A stretch of 64,000 nucleotides of DNA. It comes from Collinsella aerofaciens (GTDB taxonomy: Bacteria > Actinomycetota > Coriobacteriia > Coriobacteriales > Coriobacteriaceae). Shown piece by piece: positions 60,969 through 64,000 of this stretch. The position numbers were made by a program, and so were the translations under genes. Location: positions 1 to 64,000 of the forward strand of contig RQCP01000013.1 in NCBI GenBank assembly GCA_008668235.1, given 5' to 3'. Below the pieces are notes generated by a model. The model was not told where the DNA came from. It ran no database searches and saw only the letters and a program-made list of their open reading frames with translations. The first letter of the stretch is position 1; the number at the start of each line of letters is the position of its first letter.

Positions 60969-62822
60969 ATGCCGCTTTTCTCGCAACATACCGCCCGGTT
61001 CTCGCCGGACGTTCCCTTGGAGGGCACTAGCTCTCGCGAGCTGCTCAAGCGGTACCAGCCGCTCGAGACGCTTGCGACCGGCGGTTTTGGCTCCATCGAG
61101 ATTTGCCGCGACACGCACCTGCGCCGTCGCGTCGCCATTAAGCGCATCCCCCTTATCAACGGTGCCGGCATGCCCGCCAGCGACATCATGGATGTCCTGC
61201 GCGAGGCGCACACCGCCGCCATGCTTCAACATCCCAATATCGTGCAGGTCATCGACTTTACGCACGACACAGCCTATGCCTACCTGGTTATGGAATATGT
61301 CGATGGCATGTCGTTGGCCGAGTTTTTGCATCGCGTGGACGGCCACTCGCTCACCTTTGACGAGGCCGCGGCCATTGCCGACGCGCTGGGTCAGGCACTC
61401 ACCTTTGCCCATGCAAACGGCGTGCTTCATCTGGACATAAAGCCCGCCAATGTGCTTATCGACCATTCGGGCAATGTAAGGCTCACCGACTTTGGCATGG
61501 CGCGGCTGTCGTCTGCCGGCGGCTTTGGCGGCTCGCGCGGCGGCACCATCGGCTACATGCCGCCCGAGCAGCTCGATATCGAGACCGGCACGGTCGACGA
61601 ACGCGCCGATGTCTTTGCCCTCGCCTGCGTTATCTATGAGGGCTTGTGCGGCAGCGCTCCCTTTATGGCGGCCACGCCCGCCGACTCGCTCGACCGCATC
61701 ATCGGCGGCGCCACCTATCCCAGCGAGCTGATACCACACTTTCCCCCGGGAGCCGAGGCCGCGCTCATGAGCGCGCTCTCCCCCATGCCGCAGGACCGCC
61801 CCAACAGCATCGAGGCATTTTGCGACCAGCTCCTTGCCGGTCTGGGCAGCGTGCGCGAAGGCCGTCGCAGCCTGGAGCAAATGGTTGGCGAGCTTTCGGA
61901 TGACGAGCAGGAGCTCGACGATATCGAGCCGTCGCACTACGAGGACGATGCCATCGAGGTCGACCCCGCACTCGGCTGGGCGGGCACGCGCTGGAGCCAT
62001 GCGCGCGACTACACCATGCGCGCTATCTCGGCGCTAGCGTGCGGCACCTTTAGCTTTTTGCTGATGCAAACGGCCGGGGTCGCGGCGCTTCCCGGCCTGG
62101 TCATTGCGGCTATCGCGATCGGAGCGGCGGCTGGCCTGGCCCCCCAGATCGGCTCGGCCATCTCGGCTGTGGGCTTTTTGGTGCTCATGGCCAACGCCAC
62201 CATGCAGGCGCAGGGCATCCTGTCGATGTTGCCGGTCGCGGTGATCTTTGCCGCTGCCATGTCCGGTTGGTGGATCGCCTGGGGTCGCACCGAGGCTGCC
62301 GCGAGCGCCGCGCTCACCTGTGCACTCGCGCTTGGCTGTCTGACCGGCAATACCTTCCTGGCAGCTGGGGTCGCCGCCGGCGTCGCGTCATTTTGGCTCG
62401 GCCCGACAAGCGCCGCTGCGGCAACGGGCATGGGCGCGCTTTTTGCCCGTCTGGCCACGGTCGCGCTTTCAGCCGGAGGCGTGCTGGGGCTCGGTAACGT
62501 TGCCGCAGCGCTGGGAGACCCGCTCCTTTGGGCTGCCTTTGTGCTGGTCGCGGCAACTGCCGCAGCGTCATCCGCGCTGCTCAATGCCCATGCCAAGCGT
62601 GCCAATCAGGGCTCAAACCTTGCCGCAATCGCCGCCATCGCTGTCACCGGCATCGGCTGCGCAGCGGCGTCCTGTCTTGCACACCATATGGAAATTGCCA
62701 GCCTTGCAGCCGCGGTCATCGCCAAGGCGGCGGTTGCGGGAATCCTATCCTCTATAATCGTTGGGATATGCCTATATTTGCTCGGATACCAAAGAACCTA
62801 TACGGAGAGTGATCTTTCGTGA
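60969..62822 (+). CDS. Membrane Ser/Thr protein kinase 2 (HLD variant)
   Basis: The 617-aa Hanks-type kinase has Gly-rich loop TGGFGSIEICR, Lys58 (RVAIKRIPL), catalytic Asp156 in LHLDIKPANVLI and DFG at 174-176 (LTDFGMARL). PPE of the activation segment is in IGYMPPEQL. The usual HRD arginine is Leu (HLD), so regulation by activation-loop phosphorylation may differ. After the kinase domain (to about 290), an acidic linker precedes eight or so hydrophobic helices (about 355-610). There is no PASTA domain. The ATG at 60969 follows GAGGG. Its stop overlaps the next start as GTGA. Confidence 0.9.
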   Translation: MPLFSQHTARFSPDVPLEGTSSRELLKRYQPLETLATGGFGSIEICRDTHLRRRVAIKRIPLINGAGMPASDIMDVLREAHTAAMLQHPNIVQVIDFTHDTAYAYLVMEYVDGMSLAEFLHRVDGHSLTFDEAAAIADALGQALTFAHANGVLHLDIKPANVLIDHSGNVRLTDFGMARLSSAGGFGGSRGGTIGYMPPEQLDIETGTVDERADVFALACVIYEGLCGSAPFMAATPADSLDRIIGGATYPSELIPHFPPGAEAALMSALSPMPQDRPNSIEAFCDQLLAGLGSVREGRRSLEQMVGELSDDEQELDDIEPSHYEDDAIEVDPALGWAGTRWSHARDYTMRAISALACGTFSFLLMQTAGVAALPGLVIAAIAIGAAAGLAPQIGSAISAVGFLVLMANATMQAQGILSMLPVAVIFAAAMSGWWIAWGRTEAAASAALTCALALGCLTGNTFLAAGVAAGVASFWLGPTSAAAATGMGALFARLATVALSAGGVLGLGNVAAALGDPLLWAAFVLVAATAAASSALLNAHAKRANQGSNLAAIAAIAVTGIGCAAASCLAHHMEIASLAAAVIAKAAVAGILSSIIVGICLYLLGYQRTYTESDLS

Positions 62823-63829
62823 ACTTCCTGAACATCTTCGAGGACCACGTGGCCGGCATCTTCGGTGCCACCCGTGCCCCGTTCTCCTTTAAGAAGCTTG
62901 CCAAGCAGGCCGCTCGCGACATGGAGGATCAGACTCTGGTGATTAACGGCGTCAACACGGCGCCGGCACTCTATACCATCCTTATCGCCGCCGACGACGA
63001 TCCCATGCTCGCCCCGTTCTACCCCGAGCTTTCGCGCGAGGTCCGCGAGTTCGTGAAGGCGCAGGCCGAAAAGCGCCGCTATGTCTTTGTCGGCGAGCCC
63101 CTCGTGCGCTTTATGATCGATCCGCAGCTGCGCGCCGGCAAGTTCTCGGTCTTTGCCGAGAACGTCGATGCCCCCACGCTCGGCCGCCTGTACGAAGAAG
63201 AGCGCGCCTATCAAAACGGCCTGGGCCAGAACAACTCCGCGGCAAGCCGTGCCGCCAGCGCCCCGCGCGCCGGCCAGCAGCAGTTTGCTGCCCCGCAGCA
63301 GCAGCGCCCCGCCGCCATGCCCCAGCAACAGCCGACGCCTCGCGCCGCCGCTCCCGACCCGCTTGCCGTGGCAGACCCCTTCGCGCCTAGCGTCCCCGAC
63401 CCCGCCGCTCCTATCCCGGTGCCGCAGACCGTCTCGCGCGACGCGCTTGCCGGCATGGGCGGAGCCGCCGCGACCGGTGCCGCCGTGGGCCTAGGCGCTG
63501 CAGCCGGCATCGCCTCCAACATGGCGAGCACTCGCGCCCCGCAGCGCCCGCTCGCCCAGCTCGTCGACGTCGTGAGCGGCGAGAGCCATAGCATCACCTC
63601 CGCACAGGTGACCATCGGTCGCGAGCGCTCAGTTTCCGACATTGCCCTGCGCGACCCCAACGTGTCGCGCCGCCACGCCCAGCTCACCTTTACGGGCTCG
63701 GATTGGTCGATCGAGGACCTCAATTCCACCAACGGCACGCTCGTCAACAACCGCCGCATTACGCGCTGCCCGCTGCGCAACGGCGATCTGCTGACGTTTG
63801 GCCTGAGTACCTTTGAATTTAGGGGATAG
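62819..63829 (+). CDS. fhaA: FhaA-like protein (DUF3662 plus FHA)
   Basis: The 336-aa cytosolic protein opens with the DUF3662 domain (about 1-115; FEDHVAGIFG, FSFKKLAKQAARDMEDQTLVI). A Gln/Pro/Ala-rich linker follows (about 145-205), then a Gly/Ala segment (about 213-232), then a C-terminal FHA domain (about 245-336; TIGRERSVSDIALRDPNVSR, HAQLTF, DLNSTNGTLVNN). The GTG start at 62819 overlaps the kinase stop and has GGAGAG upstream. In mycobacteria FhaA is a kinase substrate in cell-wall synthesis control, and I infer a like role with kinase 2. Confidence 0.92.
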   Translation: MNFLNIFEDHVAGIFGATRAPFSFKKLAKQAARDMEDQTLVINGVNTAPALYTILIAADDDPMLAPFYPELSREVREFVKAQAEKRRYVFVGEPLVRFMIDPQLRAGKFSVFAENVDAPTLGRLYEEERAYQNGLGQNNSAASRAASAPRAGQQQFAAPQQQRPAAMPQQQPTPRAAAPDPLAVADPFAPSVPDPAAPIPVPQTVSRDALAGMGGAAATGAAVGLGAAAGIASNMASTRAPQRPLAQLVDVVSGESHSITSAQVTIGRERSVSDIALRDPNVSRRHAQLTFTGSDWSIEDLNSTNGTLVNNRRITRCPLRNGDLLTFGLSTFEFRG

Positions 63830-63835
63830 TCGCTT

Positions 63836-64000
63836 ATGAACATCGATATCGTCCTTTTTGCAGGCCGCATCGTCCTGGTCGCCCTGCTCTATATCTTCTT
63901 GTTCGCCGTCATGAAGACCGGCGTGGGACTTGTGCGCGGGCAGCGCCGCGACTCGGCTATCTGGACGATTGATGTGGACAAGGGTCCGCGCGGTATCCGC
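63836..64000 (+). CDS. FhaB-like membrane protein, partial (runs off the window)
   Basis: Fifty-five codons are visible: one membrane helix near the N-terminus (IVLFAGRIVLVALLYIFLFA), then a basic segment (GLVRGQRRDS) leading into WTIDVDKGPRG. This matches the start of FhaB-type proteins that carry a C-terminal FHA domain. It begins 6 bases after fhaA and is surely in the same operon. The family order suggests a phosphatase, an FtsW/RodA protein, a penicillin-binding protein and PknB-type kinase further downstream, but these are outside the window. Confidence 0.75.
   Translation, partial: MNIDIVLFAGRIVLVALLYIFLFAVMKTGVGLVRGQRRDSAIWTIDVDKGPRGIR

Overview
The window looks like chromosome of a Coriobacteriia gut bacterium, most probably Collinsella or a close relative. 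GC is high, ribosome binding sites are strong AGGAGG/GAAAGGA types, and an actinobacterial serine/threonine kinase-FHA locus occurs together with a fermentative, anaerobic gene set (pyruvate:ferredoxin oxidoreductase, carbamate kinase, rubrerythrin, several sugar PTS). The genus is inferred from gene content and style, not from a database match. I see no rRNA, CRISPR array, prophage or transposase. One tRNA (Asp) is present.

Layout. 0.1-10.4 kb: a sugar-amine island. Two GntR/UTRA regulators bracket a mannose-family PTS (IIAB, IIC, IID), two SIS-domain deglycase-like enzymes, an EamA exporter, a HAD phosphatase and a YitT membrane protein. The best reading is uptake and phosphorylation of Amadori compounds (fructoselysine/glucoselysine type), followed by cleavage to a hexose phosphate plus an amine. 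10.4-21 kb: housekeeping genes on the minus strand (GNAT, threonine aldolase, PAP2, mfd, nth, ABC exporter, rmuC). 21-22 kb: a small AT-richer nucleotidyltransferase/HTH pair that resembles a toxin-antitoxin module. 22-27.4 kb: two small membrane proteins, rubrerythrin, a MutY-like glycosylase, an Rrf2 regulator, tRNA-Asp and a phosphodiesterase. 27.4-35.5 kb: two paralogous LytS/LytR-type two-component systems enclosing a glycosyltransferase, a UMF1 transporter and a phospholipase C-like protein. 35.6-38.5 kb: an amidohydrolase with an APC amino-acid permease. 38.8-39.8 kb: an anchored C39-like peptidase. 40.3-45.8 kb: a complete beta-glucoside operon (LicR/BglG regulator, PTS IIA, IIB, IIC, GH1 6-phospho-beta-glucosidase). 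46.2-51.4 kb: carbamate kinase and nifJ. 51.8-55.5 kb: an FHA protein, a membrane Ser/Thr kinase and a Ser/Gly-rich anchored protein in one translationally coupled operon. 55.7-60 kb: recR, ybaB, dnaX. 60.1-64 kb, plus strand: a YcxB-like membrane protein, a second membrane Ser/Thr kinase, an FhaA-like protein and the start of an FhaB-like protein, running off the end.

The most unusual non-coding content is a set of long perfect or near-perfect inverted repeats and dispersed short repeats between genes. Two 3'-region elements (22.87-23.03 kb and 23.77-23.95 kb) share terminator, spacer, outer stem and loop, while the middle of the long stem differs in sequence yet stays fully paired. Other large hairpins lie at 1-98, 2226-2344, 8412-8476, 26580-26722 and 47693-47817. 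Two further repeat families recur at 952/3087/10434 and at 39828-40187/45943-46087/51776.

Almost all function calls rest on motif and family recognition by eye. Operators and promoters are inferred from repeated motifs placed upstream of plausible targets.
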